Below are positions 11,252-23,090 of a stretch of 64,000 nucleotides of DNA, piece after piece. A program made the position numbers and the translations under genes. The DNA is from Staphylococcus condimenti (GTDB lineage: Bacteria; Bacillota; Bacilli; Staphylococcales; Staphylococcaceae). Every line of letters starts with the position of its first letter. Within the stretch, counting starts at the first letter, position 1. A model generated the notes under the pieces. That model was not told the DNA's origin. It searched no databases and saw only the letters and a program-made list of their open reading frames with translations. The stretch lies in NCBI RefSeq assembly GCF_001618885.1, contig NZ_CP015114.1, positions 1,550,001 through 1,614,000 of the forward strand, read 5' to 3'.

Positions 11252-13936
11252 ATGGCTGAATATCCTGAATCAAGAATAATTGAACGAAACATCAGTAACG
11301 AGATGCGTGAATCGTTTTTAGATTATGCGATGAGTGTAATCGTATCTCGTGCTTTGCCAGACGTCAGAGATGGTTTAAAACCAGTACATCGTCGTATTTT
11401 GTATGGTTTGAACGAACAAGGAATGACGCCTGATAAACCGTATAAAAAATCTGCACGTATTGTTGGGGATGTAATGGGTAAATATCACCCTCACGGTGAC
11501 TCTTCTATTTACGAAGCTATGGTACGTATGGCACAGGATTTCAGCTATCGTTACCCTCTTGTTGATGGACAAGGGAACTTCGGTTCAATGGATGGCGATG
11601 GTGCAGCCGCAATGCGTTATACAGAAGCACGTATGACAAAACTTGCGACAGAATTACTAAGAGATATCAATAAAGATACAATTGACTTTATTGATAACTA
11701 TGATGGTACAGAAAGAGAGCCGGCAGTCTTACCTGCTCGTTTCCCTAACCTGCTTGTTAACGGTGCTTCAGGTATCGCAGTAGGTATGGCTACTAACATT
11801 CCACCTCACAACATGACAGAAGTGATTAACGGTGTATTAAGTTTAAGCCATAATCCAGATATTACAATCAGTGAATTGATGGAAGATATACAAGGTCCTG
11901 ACTTCCCTACAGCAGGATTGATTTTAGGAAAAAGCGGTATTCGCCGTGCTTATGAAACAGGACGCGGTTCTATTCAAATGCGTGCCCGTGCTGAAATCGA
12001 AGAACGCGGCGGGGGACGTCAACGTATCGTAGTTTCTGAAATCCCGTTCCAAGTCAATAAAGCACGTATGATTGAAAAAATTGCAGAATTAGCGCGTGAT
12101 AAAAAAGTTGATGGCATTACTGATTTACGTGATGAAACAAGTTTACGTACAGGCGTGCGTGTTGTGATTGATATTCGTAAAGATGCAAATGCGAGCGTTA
12201 TTCTTAATAATTTATACAAATTAACACCACTTCAAACATCATTTGGTGTGAATATGATTGCTTTAATCAATGGCAGACCTAAGTTAATCAATTTAAAAGA
12301 AGCTTTAGTTGAGTACTTAGAACATCAAAAAGTAGTAGTTCGCAGACGTACTGAATACAACTTGAAAAAAGCTGAAGATCGTGCGCACATCTTAGAAGGT
12401 TTAAGAATTGCGTTAGATCATATCGATGAGATTATTTCAACAATCCGTGAGTCTGAAACAGATAAAGAAGCAATGGAACGTTTGCAAGGTCGTTTCAAAT
12501 TATCTGAACGTCAAGCACAAGCGATTTTAGATATGCGTTTAAGACGTTTAACAGGTTTAGAGCGCGATAAAATAGAATCAGAATATAATGAGTTAGTTGC
12601 TTACATTGAAGAATTGAGAGCTATTTTGGCGGATGAAGAAAAATTACTAGAACTTGTTCGAGAAGAATTAACAGAAGTGAGAGAACGCTTCGGTGATGAA
12701 CGTCGTTCTGAAATTCAACTTGGCGGTTTAGACCAAATTGAAGATGAAGACTTAATTCCAGAAGAACAAATCGTAATTACTTTAAGTCATAACAATTATA
12801 TTAAACGTCTTCCAGTTTCAACTTATCGTGCACAAAATCGAGGCGGCCGCGGTGTTCAAGGTATGAATACTTTAGAAGAAGACTTCGTGAGCCAAATCGT
12901 TACAATGAGTACTCACGATAATGTCTTATTCTTTACGAATAAAGGCCGTGTATATAAATTGAAAGGTTATGAAGTGCCGGAACTCTCACGTCAGTCTAAA
13001 GGTATTCCGGTTATTAACGCAATCGAATTGGAAAATGATGAATCAATCAGTACAATGATTGCAGTAAATGACCTTGAAAAAGAAGATGCTTACTTAGTAT
13101 TTGCGACTAAGAAAGGTATTGTGAAACGCTCATCACTCAGCAACTTCTCACACATTAACCGTAATGGTAAAATTGCGATTAACTTCAGAGAGGACGATGA
13201 GTTAGTAGCTGTCCGTCTTACAGATGGTACTAAAGACGTCTTACTTGGAACATCACACGCTTCATTGATTCGTTTTAAAGAATCTAAGTTACGTCCATTA
13301 GGCCGTACAGCAGCAGGTGTGAAAGGTATTACCTTACGTGAAGGTGATGAACTTGTCGGCTTAGCGGTAGCAACTGAAGATAGTGAAGATGAAGTTTTAG
13401 TTGTAACGGAAAATGGTTACGGAAAACGTACACCGCTTAATGAATACCGTATTTCAAACCGAGGCGGTAAAGGTATTAAAACTGCGACAATCACTGAGAA
13501 AAATGGTGATATCGTCTGCATCACAACTGTGACAGGCGAAGAAGATATTATGATTGTAACGAACCAAGGTGTTATCATCCGAATTGATGTAGATGATATT
13601 TCTCAAAATGGACGTGCTGCACAAGGTGTACGCCTTATCCGTTTAGGTGAAGAACAATTTGTATCTACTGTTGCAAAAGTACAAGAAGACCCTGAAGATG
13701 AATTAGAAGGAACATCAGACAGCGAAACTGTTCCTGGTGAAGACGAAGCAACAGTTTCAGTTGAAGAGCATGTTGTTGAAACTGACGATGAAGGGCAAAC
13801 TATCCATACTGAAGTCGATGAAACAGTTGATGAAGATGGAGAAAAAGAAGAATTAAGACAAGACTTTATGGATCGCGTAAATGAAGATATCGAAAGCGCG
13901 GATCATGAAGATGATGAAGAAAACGATGAAGAATAA
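11252..13936 (+). CDS. gyrA: DNA gyrase subunit A
   Basis: An 894-residue GyrA starting [13 protein letters not shown] at the ATG at 11252, behind an AAGGAGG ribosome site (a TTG one codon earlier is less likely). The breakage-reunion domain has catalytic Tyr123 in RYTEARM. The quinolone-resistance positions Ser84 and Glu88 are the susceptible residues. Six beta-pinwheel blades follow, with the GyrA box [10 protein letters not shown]. The C-terminal tail (about 90 residues) is strongly acidic, as in S. aureus but with diverged sequence. It ends the recF-gyrBA unit at a strong bidirectional terminator. Confidence 0.98.
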   Translation: MAEYPESRIIERNISNEMRESFLDYAMSVIVSRALPDVRDGLKPVHRRILYGLNEQGMTPDKPYKKSARIVGDVMGKYHPHGDSSIYEAMVRMAQDFSYRYPLVDGQGNFGSMDGDGAAAMRYTEARMTKLATELLRDINKDTIDFIDNYDGTEREPAVLPARFPNLLVNGASGIAVGMATNIPPHNMTEVINGVLSLSHNPDITISELMEDIQGPDFPTAGLILGKSGIRRAYETGRGSIQMRARAEIEERGGGRQRIVVSEIPFQVNKARMIEKIAELARDKKVDGITDLRDETSLRTGVRVVIDIRKDANASVILNNLYKLTPLQTSFGVNMIALINGRPKLINLKEALVEYLEHQKVVVRRRTEYNLKKAEDRAHILEGLRIALDHIDEIISTIRESETDKEAMERLQGRFKLSERQAQAILDMRLRRLTGLERDKIESEYNELVAYIEELRAILADEEKLLELVREELTEVRERFGDERRSEIQLGGLDQIEDEDLIPEEQIVITLSHNNYIKRLPVSTYRAQNRGGRGVQGMNTLEEDFVSQIVTMSTHDNVLFFTNKGRVYKLKGYEVPELSRQSKGIPVINAIELENDESISTMIAVNDLEKEDAYLVFATKKGIVKRSSLSNFSHINRNGKIAINFREDDELVAVRLTDGTKDVLLGTSHASLIRFKESKLRPLGRTAAGVKGITLREGDELVGLAVATEDSEDEVLVVTENGYGKRTPLNEYRISNRGGKGIKTATITEKNGDIVCITTVTGEEDIMIVTNQGVIIRIDVDDISQNGRAAQGVRLIRLGEEQFVSTVAKVQEDPEDELEGTSDSETVPGEDEATVSVEEHVVETDDEGQTIHTEVDETVDEDGEKEELRQDFMDRVNEDIESADHEDDEENDEE

Positions 13937-13945
13937 TAGATAAAC

Positions 13946-14001
13946 AAAAAGAAGCTTTCTGCAGTGCTGGTTATCATCAGCAAGCAGAAAGCTTCTTTTT
14001 T
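13946..14001. terminator. Bidirectional terminator between gyrA and nnrD
   Basis: AGAAGCTTTCTGC (13950-13962) and GCAGAAAGCTTCT (13984-13996) form a long perfect stem, with Ts on the right and As on the left. It serves both convergent genes. Confidence 0.92.
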
Positions 14002-14833
14002 ATGCGTCTTCGCCGTCTTTCTCTTCTAAACGTTTCATCGCATAAGGAATTTCAGTAATTAAATTGGATGGTGGTACGACATACATATCTTTAGATAAGC
14101 ATTGACCAATGTAACTGTGTACATAAGTACCTGTTGTAACAGCATAATCAAAATCATCAAATTGGCCGACAAAACTTGTGATGATACCAGCAAGTGTATC
14201 ACCCATACCGCCAGTAGCCATTGCAGGTGTACCGATATCTAATTTGTAAGTTTTATCTTTTAAATAGATTTCAGTGCCATGTTTTTTCAAAACAACAACA
14301 CCACCCATTTCATCAACCGCTTCACGGTTACGTTCTTCTGTTTGTTCATCAATAGGAATACCGCTCAAGCGTTCCCATTCCATTTGATGCGGTGTGTAAA
14401 CGATACGGTGACATTTCGGAATATCTAATTTCAATTTACTGATGATTGAAATCGCATCTCCATCAATAATCAAGTTTTGGTGCGGTTGAATATTTTGAAG
14501 TAAAATTGTCATCGCGTTATTACCTTTGAAATCTTTACCTAAACCAGGACCAATTAAGATACTGTCCGTCATTTCAACCATTTTTGTTAATTGTTTCGTA
14601 TCGTTAATGTCTATCACCATTGCCTCAGGGCAACGTGAATGGATAGCAGCATGGTTAGTTGGATGTGTCGCAACAGTAATTAAGCCGCTTCCGCTATAAA
14701 CACAAGCACGTGCAGCCATAATAATAGCGCCACCCAAATTCGCGTTTCCTCCAATTAAAAGAATCTTACCATAATCACCTTTATGCGTATCATCTTTTCT
14801 TTTTGGAATAGATACGTTATTTAGTATTTCCAC
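14000..14833 (-). CDS. nnrD: ADP-dependent NAD(P)H-hydrate dehydratase
   Basis: About 277 residues of the ribokinase-like NnrD/CARKD family. The core KGDYGKILLIGGN and the C-terminal GGMGDTLAGIITSF motif with its catalytic aspartate are present. The enzyme dehydrates the S-epimer of hydrated NAD(P)H, repairing damaged cofactor. The likely start is GTG at 14833, since GGAGGG sits 7 bp upstream; in-frame codons further up (to 14881) lack a ribosome site. It is a stand-alone version without the fused epimerase domain. It is convergent with gyrA. Confidence 0.9.
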   Translation of the reverse strand: MEILNNVSIPKRKDDTHKGDYGKILLIGGNANLGGAIIMAARACVYSGSGLITVATHPTNHAAIHSRCPEAMVIDINDTKQLTKMVEMTDSILIGPGLGKDFKGNNAMTILLQNIQPHQNLIIDGDAISIISKLKLDIPKCHRIVYTPHQMEWERLSGIPIDEQTEERNREAVDEMGGVVVLKKHGTEIYLKDKTYKLDIGTPAMATGGMGDTLAGIITSFVGQFDDFDYAVTTGTYVHSYIGQCLSKDMYVVPPSNLITEIPYAMKRLEEKDGEDA

Positions 14834-14945
14834 TACAATCCCTCCATCTTTCTTAAAAATCATTAAATAAGCAATAGACACCTTGTTATTGTTCTCGTTG
14901 ACTCAATTGTCTGTATTCTGCTTTGATTGATAACCCTAAAATTTA

Positions 14946-14976
14946 AGCACATCTGCGAATGACAGATGAGCTTTTT
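14946..14976 (+). terminator. Orphan hairpin with T tract
   Basis: AGCACATCTG (14946-14955) pairs, with one mismatch, with CAGATGAGCT (14963-14972), followed by five Ts on the plus strand. No plus-strand gene precedes it. The surrounding 14834-15145 region is otherwise non-coding. It could end an unannotated small RNA. Confidence 0.4.
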
Positions 14977-15145
14977 AAATCGTCGTTAATCTACTTTTTC
15001 TTAATGCAATAACTCATATTATACCTGTCCTTTGAGTAAGTCAACACTAAAACTTAAAGTAAATATTAATACTTTATTAACGATGTCAGAATGTGTGAAA
15101 TACCTGATAATAAGTAGTGTGAAATACGTTATAGATACCACAAAA

Positions 15146-15181
15146 TATAAAAGAGCCAAAGCCTAGAAAAGACTTTGGCTC
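15146..15181 (-). terminator. Terminator after the small LPXTG gene
   Basis: GAGCCAAAG at 15153-15161 and CTTTGGCTC at 15173-15181 form a stem followed on the minus strand by TTTTATATTTT. Confidence 0.85.
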
Positions 15182-15197
15182 AATAAAGCAAATCGAA

Positions 15198-15692
15198 TTA
15201 TTTAAAATGCTTTCTAAATGTGATGATGGTACCAAATGCAATGAATAAACCTGCTACGATTGTCATAACAGTTGTATCTGCACTATCTTTTCCTGTATCA
15301 GGAAGCGGTTCGATATTTTGTCTCGGTTGTTGCTTAGATTCTACAGGTGTGCCATGTGTATTCAAATAGTCTTGTCCCTCTCTTGGAATAATAACTTCGC
15401 CATAAGCAGATTGGTCTTCAGCTGCTTCAATTGTACTTTCAACATAGTCGCGATATGAATTTTGATAGCTGTTGATAGAACCGATGTCGCCGCCTTCTCC
15501 TAAATTAGAACCGCTTAATCTGGCTTGCAGCAAATTATCGTGCTGTTTTTGCCATTCTGAAGGTGTAACAAGTTGGATGTCTGTTTTCTCGTTATCTTCT
15601 GCCGCTTCTGCTTGGTTGAATAATGAAGTCGAACTGCCCATGAACAATGAGGTTGCAATGATAGATGAAACAATCAATTTAGAATTCCTCAC
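15198..15692 (-). CDS. Small sortase-anchored (LPDTG) surface protein
   Basis: A 164-residue secreted protein of unknown function. A signal peptide (hydrophobic SKLIVSSIIATSLFMGSS, probable cleavage after AEA near residue 31) is followed by a short polar region. It ends with LPDTG at about 130-134, a hydrophobic helix and a positive tail RKHFK, a textbook sortase A signal. The GTG at 15692 is preferred because GAGGAG lies 9 bp upstream; in-frame ATGs to 15773 would add a non-signal-like leader. The mature region of about 100 residues is too short for a classical adhesin. It is monocistronic with its own terminator. Confidence 0.8.
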   Translation of the reverse strand: MRNSKLIVSSIIATSLFMGSSTSLFNQAEAAEDNEKTDIQLVTPSEWQKQHDNLLQARLSGSNLGEGGDIGSINSYQNSYRDYVESTIEAAEDQSAYGEVIIPREGQDYLNTHGTPVESKQQPRQNIEPLPDTGKDSADTTVMTIVAGLFIAFGTIITFRKHFK

Positions 15693-15897
15693 TGGATGAC
15701 ACTCCTCTACTTTTTTTGTCACTTGGAGTGTATCATCAAAAGCCATATTATTTTCATCATTTACAGAATCCATACCATATCATGAAGGAGGATTCATAAA
15801 CTTAAATACTACTTAAGGTAGAAAAGATTTTAACTTGTTAAATTAGTGACGTATTACCATGCTACGGCTTTGTTGAAATCTATTGTCGCTCTCTGAA

Positions 15898-15911
15898 TGT
15901 AAGCGTATACT
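15898..15911 (+). promoter_or_regulatory. Possible cre (CcpA) site upstream of hutH
   Basis: TGTAAGCGTATACT matches the catabolite-responsive consensus TGWAANCGNTNWCA at 12 of 14 positions, 44 bp upstream of the hutH start. Carbon control of histidine breakdown would be expected in Bacillota. Confidence 0.4.
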
Positions 15912-15954
15912 TGTGATAATTGTAAGTATTTATATTACTAAGGGGGTAATTCAA

Positions 15955-17469
15955 TTGACATTAGAATTAAACGGAGCGTCGCTCTCAATTGAAGACATAA
16001 AAAATTTTTTACATCAGCAAGATCAAGTTGCAATCTCATCTGATGCACTAGAGCGTGTTAAGAAGAGTCGTGCGATTGTAGAAGATATTATTAAAAATAA
16101 AGAAACAATCTATGGTATTACTACAGGATTTGGTTTATTCAGTGATGTCTTGATTGATCCAGACCAATATAATCAGCTGCAAGTGAATTTGATTCGTTCT
16201 CATGCTTGCGGGACAGGTGACCCATTCTCGCATGACGTTGCACTTGTGATGATGATATTACGTTTAAATACAATGTTAAAAGGCCATTCAGGTGTGACTA
16301 CTGAATTGGTAGATCAATTGATTTATTTCATCAATCATCGTATTATCCCAATTATTCCGCAGCAAGGTTCATTAGGAGCATCAGGAGATTTAGCACCGCT
16401 TTCTCATCTTGCTTTAGCATTAATTGGTGAAGGTAAAGTATATTACCAACAAGAAGAACGTGAAAGCAGCGAAGTACTTGAAGAATTAGGACGTAAGCCG
16501 CTGCAATTATCTGCTAAAGAAGGATTAGCGTTAATCAACGGTACACAAGCCATGACAGCACAAGGTGTCATTAATTGGATTGAAGCGGAATCATTAGCTT
16601 ATCAATCTGAATGGATTGCTTCATTGACACACCAAGCATTAAACGGTATTACAGATGCCTATCGTCCTGAAGTGCATGATGTACGCAACTTCCCAGAACA
16701 AAGCGCAGTAGCTGACCGTATGTTGTATTGGTTGGAAGATTCTAATTTAACGACACATCAAGGAGAAATCCGTGTTCAAGACGCTTATACATTACGTTGT
16801 ATTCCACAAGTGCATGGTGCAAGCTTTGAAACTTTAAACTTTGTGAAAAAACAATTAGAACGTGAAATGAATGCAGCAAATGATAATCCGCTTATTTTCC
16901 ATGAAGACGATGAAACACTTGTCATTTCAGGTGGAAACTTCCATGGACAACCTGTAGCTTATGCCTTAGATTTCTTAAAAGTAGCAGTCAGTGAATTAGG
17001 CAATATTGCAGAACGCCGTCTTGAACGTTTAGTCAATCCGCAGCTTAACGGAGACTTACCTGCATTCTTAAGTCCAGAACCTGGTCTGCAAAGTGGGGCG
17101 ATGATTATGCAATATGCAGCAGCAAGTCTTGTGTCTGAGAATAAGACATTAGCTCATCCGGCAAGTGTAGATTCTATCCCATCTTCTGCAAATCAAGAAG
17201 ATCATGTGTCTATGGGAACAATTGCTTCACGTCACGGTTATCAAATTGTGGATAACACAAGACGTGTATTAGCGATTGAATTAATCATTGCGTTGCAAGC
17301 CGTAGAGTTGAAAGGGATTGATAAATTATCGCCGCGTTCTCGTGAAAAATATGAGACATTACGCAATATCACGCCTTCTATTACAGAAGATCGTCAGTTC
17401 CATAAAGACATTACAAAAGTGGCTCGATACTTACAGCAAACGGCTTATACAAAGATTGAATGTAAATAA
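15955..17469 (+). CDS. hutH: Histidine ammonia-lyase
   Basis: 504 residues, as in S. aureus. The motif [14 protein letters not shown] contains Ala142-Ser143-Gly144, which cyclise into the MIO electrophile. The enzyme removes ammonia from L-histidine to give urocanate, the first step of histidine use. The TTG at 15955 is chosen because AGGGGG stands 8 bp upstream and the protein then starts [11 protein letters not shown] like its homologues; longer in-frame readings from 15883 are unsupported. It stands alone here; the remaining hut genes are not in the window. Confidence 0.95.
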   Translation: MTLELNGASLSIEDIKNFLHQQDQVAISSDALERVKKSRAIVEDIIKNKETIYGITTGFGLFSDVLIDPDQYNQLQVNLIRSHACGTGDPFSHDVALVMMILRLNTMLKGHSGVTTELVDQLIYFINHRIIPIIPQQGSLGASGDLAPLSHLALALIGEGKVYYQQEERESSEVLEELGRKPLQLSAKEGLALINGTQAMTAQGVINWIEAESLAYQSEWIASLTHQALNGITDAYRPEVHDVRNFPEQSAVADRMLYWLEDSNLTTHQGEIRVQDAYTLRCIPQVHGASFETLNFVKKQLEREMNAANDNPLIFHEDDETLVISGGNFHGQPVAYALDFLKVAVSELGNIAERRLERLVNPQLNGDLPAFLSPEPGLQSGAMIMQYAAASLVSENKTLAHPASVDSIPSSANQEDHVSMGTIASRHGYQIVDNTRRVLAIELIIALQAVELKGIDKLSPRSREKYETLRNITPSITEDRQFHKDITKVARYLQQTAYTKIECK

Positions 17470-17510
17470 CATGAATTTTTATTGAATTCTGAAAAAGTTG
17501 AAAATACGTA

Positions 17511-17539
17511 TTGCAAATTATAAAAACCTTTGCTATAGT
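17511..17539 (+). promoter_or_regulatory. Promoter of the serS T-box transcript
   Basis: TTGCAA (17511-17516), a 17-bp spacer and TATAGT (17534-17539) form a good sigma-A promoter just upstream of the T-box leader. Confidence 0.8.
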
Positions 17540-17545
17540 GAACTT

Positions 17546-17776
17546 AAGTTAATAAGACATTGTTCGCAGGACAAGTAATCCTGATAATTGATTTCAGAGA
17601 GCTTATGGTGAGTGTGAATAAGCAATCAATATCTGTGACGAATCTACCTGCTTATTGAAGGAACAACCGGTAATAACCGTTATTTTAGCGAGAGTGCAGT
17701 GCTTATTTTATATTTGTACTGTTAAATAGGGTGGCAACACGTAGTACCACGTCCCTTGTAGGGGCGTGGTATTTTT
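17546..17776 (+). ncRNA. Serine T-box leader riboswitch
   Basis: A long leader before serS shows the T-box landmarks. AGAGAGC starts stem I; the specifier loop GAATCTACC presents the serine codon UCU at 17643-17645. The T-box sequence AGGGTGGCAACACG is at about 17729-17742. The terminator ACCACGTCCC/GGGGCGTGGT with a T run at about 17747-17776 follows. Uncharged tRNA-Ser binding should stabilise the antiterminator and allow serS transcription. Confidence 0.93.
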
Positions 17777-17822
17777 TTATGTTTTTTGCCTCCTTATAGA
17801 TTCAAATTAATTCACTTATTAG

Positions 17823-19136
<1,314 letters not shown>

Positions 19137-19211
19137 ATAGGATCATCGAGTAGTTGGAAAACGAATTAAGATGATCCAACCTCGTTCCAATATATATTTA
19201 CCTACCACTTT

Positions 19212-19248
19212 GAGTGCTGTACTTACCAATACAGCACTCATCTTTTTT
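19212..19248 (+). terminator. Terminator after serS
   Basis: GAGTGCTGTA (19212-19221) pairs with TACAGCACTC (19230-19239), followed by a T tract. Confidence 0.9.
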
Positions 19249-19273
19249 ATTTCCCGATAATTTATTTCCCTGA

Positions 19274-19312
19274 AAGCAAACAAAAAACCGATTACCTTCT
19301 TCAGATAATCGG
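19274..19312 (-). terminator. Terminator for the leftward small membrane gene
   Basis: On the minus strand ACCGATTATC pairs with GGTAATCGGT, followed by six Ts. It ends transcription coming from 19413-19634. Confidence 0.8.
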
Positions 19313-19412
19313 TATATCAGCATATACTAAAAATAGCATAGAATCAACGTTTTTAAGTGTTCTGGAAGTCTAAGCTCAGACAAACGGTAGTCTGACCCCC
19401 TGTTATGTATGT

Positions 19413-19634
19413 TCAACGTAATGTTGTTGAATCGTAGGCATTCGAGAATAGGAATGCAACAAAACTAATCACGCTTAATGTGAATAAACCATAACCTAAA
19501 GGGATAAGGAAATTTCCAGCATTAAAGAAAATGAGTCCTGTTATTGTCATTCTAATTAATGCATGTAAAACAAAACATAAAACGCTGGCAAAAAATAGTG
19601 CTAAACTACTTCCGCCAAAAAGGACTTTCTGCAT
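19413..19634 (-). CDS. Small hydrophobic membrane protein, unknown
   Basis: 73 residues starting MQKVLFGGSSLALFFASVL, with probably two transmembrane helices (about 5-30 and 40-64). I do not recognise the family. AAAGGAGT lies about 10 bp before the ATG, and a dedicated terminator follows, so it looks like a real gene rather than a chance frame. It lies where S. aureus carries azlC, azlD and a homoserine acetyltransferase gene after serS; none of those is present here. A second small membrane gene follows on the same strand at 19765. Confidence 0.6.
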   Translation of the reverse strand: MQKVLFGGSSLALFFASVLCFVLHALIRMTITGLIFFNAGNFLIPLGYGLFTLSVISFVAFLFSNAYDSTTLR

Positions 19635-19764
19635 TTCGACTGGTACTCCTTTTTAAATTTAAAACTTTATTTTTTTCTCATTTTTTATGTTTCAATTATA
19701 ACGCGGTTTATAACAGATTACGATAGATGTTTTAGGATTTTAACAAATAATTAATAAAACGTAA

Positions 19765-19959
19765 TTATTTAATAAAGTGTTGTATTAAGCTGCCGATTAA
19801 TAAAATAATCATAGCGACAAGCACCATAATATTAGCAACAAGCGTCTGATATTGATTACGTAAATGTTTAGGTTTAGTAAGTTCTTTTAACAATATAGCA
19901 CCTGCGATGAATAACAATAAAAATACAATCACGTAAACAATAATAGATCCGATTGACAT
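19765..19959 (-). CDS. Small two-helix membrane protein, unknown
   Basis: 64 residues: a first helix (IVYVIVFLLLFIAGAIL), a short basic loop (KELTKPKHLRNQ) and a second helix (ANIMVLVAMIILLIGSLI). I cannot name the family. AAGGGGG about 8 bp before the ATG supports translation. With the gene at 19413 it forms a pair of tiny leftward membrane-protein genes, 130 bp apart, in an otherwise highly conserved chromosomal block. Confidence 0.6.
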   Translation of the reverse strand: MSIGSIIVYVIVFLLLFIAGAILLKELTKPKHLRNQYQTLVANIMVLVAMIILLIGSLIQHFIK

Positions 19960-20187
19960 ATGAAATACCCCCTTATCTTTACATATTTCGAATGCTTTCT
20001 TTAATAAAATTGTACCTCAATTATTCTTCTGAAAACATGGGTAGAAGAAATATGCTTGATGATGTAAGTTGTGGGGTAGCAATAGGTTAATCAACACTTG
20101 CAGCTACTTGTTTCTCTTAAGGTAAATCAAGTAGGTGATTCTTGCCAACTATGTTAAAATAATTCTTATAGTTACTAAAGTATAGGA

Positions 20188-21108
20188 GTGGCGAATTTGT
20201 TTGCAAAAATAGACTTTAAGGCGACGTTTCTAGCAACATTAGCACTCATTGTTGTTGCTGCAGTCACCTATTTCCTGCCGTTTGCTGGACTGTTACTGTT
20301 CTTTGTTGCGACAGTACCTGGGATTGTTCTTTGGCATAAGTCCCGCATGTCATTCGGCATAAGCGCACTCATTACAGTTGTTTTAGTAGTATTTTTTGGA
20401 AGTGAAGGGCTTCTGAGCTACATTATTTTTGTCTTATTATTAAGTTTAATTGTAGGTCAGTTATTAAAAGAACGTACTTCTAAAGAACGCATACTTTATA
20501 TCGCAACTACATATATGAGTATTTTAACGTTAGGCGCGTTTATGATGCTGCAAGTATTCAAGCGTATTCCGAATACACAAGTACTCGTTAAACCGTCTAA
20601 AGATCAATTGTACGATATGATGGCTATGAGTGGTTTAGACTCAGCTTCACGCGGTGTTTTAGAAGAGGGTTTCCGTCAAATGGCTGTCCAATTACCAAGT
20701 TACATCATTATCGTAATTTTCTTCTTGATTTTGATTAATTTGATTGTAACATTTCCGATTTTACGTAAATTCAAGATTGCAACACCTGTATTCAGACCGT
20801 TATTCGCTTGGCAATTTAATCGTGTTTTAGCATATATTTACTTTATCGTTCTATTGTGTGTGATGTTTGCAACACAACCTGGAACTTTCCAAAGTATTGT
20901 GTTGAATATGCAAGTGATTCTTTCATTCGTAATGTTTATTCAAGGTTTAAGCGTGATTGCGTTCTTTGCGAAAGTTAAACGTCTGCCTCCAGGTGTAGGT
21001 ATTCTATTAATGGTATTAGGATTTTTATTGACACCTGTTTTACCTGTCATAGGACTATTAGGTGTCGTTGATTTATGTTTCAACTTAAAACGATTTATCA
21101 AAAAATGA
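20188..21108 (+). CDS. DUF2232 (YybS-like) integral membrane protein
   Basis: About 303-306 residues, almost entirely hydrophobic, with roughly eight predicted transmembrane segments including a C-terminal pair (VGILLMVLGFLLTPVLPVIG). DUF2232 proteins sit directly upstream of the c-di-AMP phosphodiesterase gene in many Bacillota; the function is unknown. Two starts are possible: GTG at 20188 or TTG at 20197. The AGGAGTGG motif overlaps the first and is well placed for the second, so the TTG is somewhat favoured. The 14-bp gap to gdpP indicates an operon DUF2232-gdpP-rplI. Confidence 0.85.
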   Translation: MANLFAKIDFKATFLATLALIVVAAVTYFLPFAGLLLFFVATVPGIVLWHKSRMSFGISALITVVLVVFFGSEGLLSYIIFVLLLSLIVGQLLKERTSKERILYIATTYMSILTLGAFMMLQVFKRIPNTQVLVKPSKDQLYDMMAMSGLDSASRGVLEEGFRQMAVQLPSYIIIVIFFLILINLIVTFPILRKFKIATPVFRPLFAWQFNRVLAYIYFIVLLCVMFATQPGTFQSIVLNMQVILSFVMFIQGLSVIAFFAKVKRLPPGVGILLMVLGFLLTPVLPVIGLLGVVDLCFNLKRFIKK

Positions 21109-21122
21109 TTTGAGGTGACAGA

Positions 21123-23090
21123 ATGAATCGTCAATCCACTAAGAAAGCACTGATGATTCCCTTTTTATTAATGGTGTTAACTGCGATTGCAATTGTTGTA
21201 GTCTGGTTTGTCTTTAATCAGCTTATTGCAGGTATCGCATCAGCAGTTTTACTCGTAATGATTTTTATCAGTGCATTTGCACTGCGCAATGCATTCTTAC
21301 GTTTGGATAATTATGTAGATGATTTAAGCGGACAGATATCATCAGGCAACAGTATCGCAATTAAAAGCTTGCCTATTGGTGTAATTGTCCTAGATGAAAA
21401 CGAGGATGTAGAATGGATGAACCATTTCATGTCTGATCGATTAGATCGCAATGTTATCTCAGATCCGATAAATGAAGTGTATCCCAACATTCTGAAACAA
21501 TTAGAGAAAACACAAGAAATTGAAATTACAGATGGCAGTTACCATTATCGTGTCCGTTATTCAGAAGAAGAACATGTACTTTATTTCTTCGACATTACTG
21601 AAGAAGTGCATACGACTGAATTATATGAAGACTCTAAACCGATAATTGCGACACTGTTCTTAGATAACTACGATGAAATTACACAAAACATGAATGATAC
21701 ACAACGTTCTGAAATCAACTCTATGGTAACGCGTGTGATTAGCCGTTGGGCCTCTGAGTATGATATCTTCTTTAAACGTTATAGTTCAGATCAATTCGTA
21801 GCTTACTTGAATCAACGTATTTTGTCTCAACTAGAAGATTCTAATTTTGATATCTTAAAACATCTGCGTGAAAAAAGTGTTGGGTATCGTGCCCAGTTAA
21901 CACTGAGTATCGGTGTAGGTGAAGGGTCAGAGAACTTGATTGATTTAGGTGAGTTATCTCAATCTGGTCTTGATCTTGCATTAGGACGCGGCGGTGACCA
22001 AGTTGCAATTAAACATATTAATGGTAACGTTCGCTTCTATGGTGGTAAGACTGACCCGATGGAAAAAAGAACGCGTGTACGTGCTCGTGTTATCTCTCAC
22101 GCTTTAAAAGATATCTTAATGGAAGGCGACAAAGTAATCATCATGGGTCATAAACGTCCTGACTTGGATGCAATTGGTGCAGCCATCGGGGTTTCACGTT
22201 TTGCGATGATGAATAATTTAGATGCTTATATCGTCTTGAATGATGAAGATATCGATCCGACATTACGTCGCGTGATGGATGAAATCGATAAGAAACCAGA
22301 ATTGAAAGATCGATTCTTAACATCGGATGAAGCATGGGATATGATGACATCCAAAACAACATTAGTTATTGTAGATACACATAAACCAGAGATGGTGTTA
22401 GATGAAAATATTTTAAATAAAGCAAACCGCAAAGTGGTAATTGATCACCATCGTCGTGGTGAAAGCTTTATCTCCCATCCGCTCTTGGTATACATGGAAC
22501 CTTATGCCAGCTCTACAGCAGAATTGGTAACAGAGTTGCTTGAATATCAACCGACAGAGCAACGTTTAACAAGACTTGAATCAACGATTATGTATGCGGG
22601 TATTATTGTAGATACAAGGAACTTTACATTACGTACAGGTTCAAGAACATTTGATGCGGCAAGTTACTTGCGTGCACACGGTGCAGATACAATTCTGACA
22701 CAACACTTCTTGAAAGATGATATTGATACGTATATCAACCGTTCAGAATTAATCCGCACAGTGAAATTACAAGATCACGGTATTGCCATTGCACATGGTT
22801 CAAATGATAAAATCTACCATCCTGTAACAGTTGCACAAGCAGCAGATGAATTGTTAAGTTTAGATGGTGTGGAAGCTTCTTACGTTGTAGCACGAAGAGA
22901 AGATGACTTAGTTGGTATTTCTGCTCGTTCGCTTGGTTCTGTTAACGTTCAGTTAACAATGGAAGCATTAGGCGGCGGCGGTCATTTAACTAATGCTGCA
23001 ACTCAAATTAAAGGTGTATCAGTAGAAGAAGCAGTTAAACAATTACAACAAGCGATAGATGAACAAATGAGTAGGAGTGAAGAAGCATGA
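21123..23090 (+). CDS. gdpP: Cyclic-di-AMP phosphodiesterase GdpP
   Basis: 655 residues, the exact S. aureus length. Two N-terminal transmembrane helices (about 10-55) are followed by a PAS-like domain, a degenerate GGDEF domain (about 150-300, with [12 protein letters not shown]) and a DHH-DHHA1 phosphodiesterase. [13 protein letters not shown] near 341, VDTHKP, DHHRR at 441-445 and [10 protein letters not shown] carry the metal ligands. It degrades c-di-AMP to pApA and so influences cell size, osmotic balance and beta-lactam tolerance. The stop overlaps the rplI start by 4 bp. All catalytic residues are intact. Confidence 0.97.
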   Translation: MNRQSTKKALMIPFLLMVLTAIAIVVVWFVFNQLIAGIASAVLLVMIFISAFALRNAFLRLDNYVDDLSGQISSGNSIAIKSLPIGVIVLDENEDVEWMNHFMSDRLDRNVISDPINEVYPNILKQLEKTQEIEITDGSYHYRVRYSEEEHVLYFFDITEEVHTTELYEDSKPIIATLFLDNYDEITQNMNDTQRSEINSMVTRVISRWASEYDIFFKRYSSDQFVAYLNQRILSQLEDSNFDILKHLREKSVGYRAQLTLSIGVGEGSENLIDLGELSQSGLDLALGRGGDQVAIKHINGNVRFYGGKTDPMEKRTRVRARVISHALKDILMEGDKVIIMGHKRPDLDAIGAAIGVSRFAMMNNLDAYIVLNDEDIDPTLRRVMDEIDKKPELKDRFLTSDEAWDMMTSKTTLVIVDTHKPEMVLDENILNKANRKVVIDHHRRGESFISHPLLVYMEPYASSTAELVTELLEYQPTEQRLTRLESTIMYAGIIVDTRNFTLRTGSRTFDAASYLRAHGADTILTQHFLKDDIDTYINRSELIRTVKLQDHGIAIAHGSNDKIYHPVTVAQAADELLSLDGVEASYVVARREDDLVGISARSLGSVNVQLTMEALGGGGHLTNAATQIKGVSVEEAVKQLQQAIDEQMSRSEEA

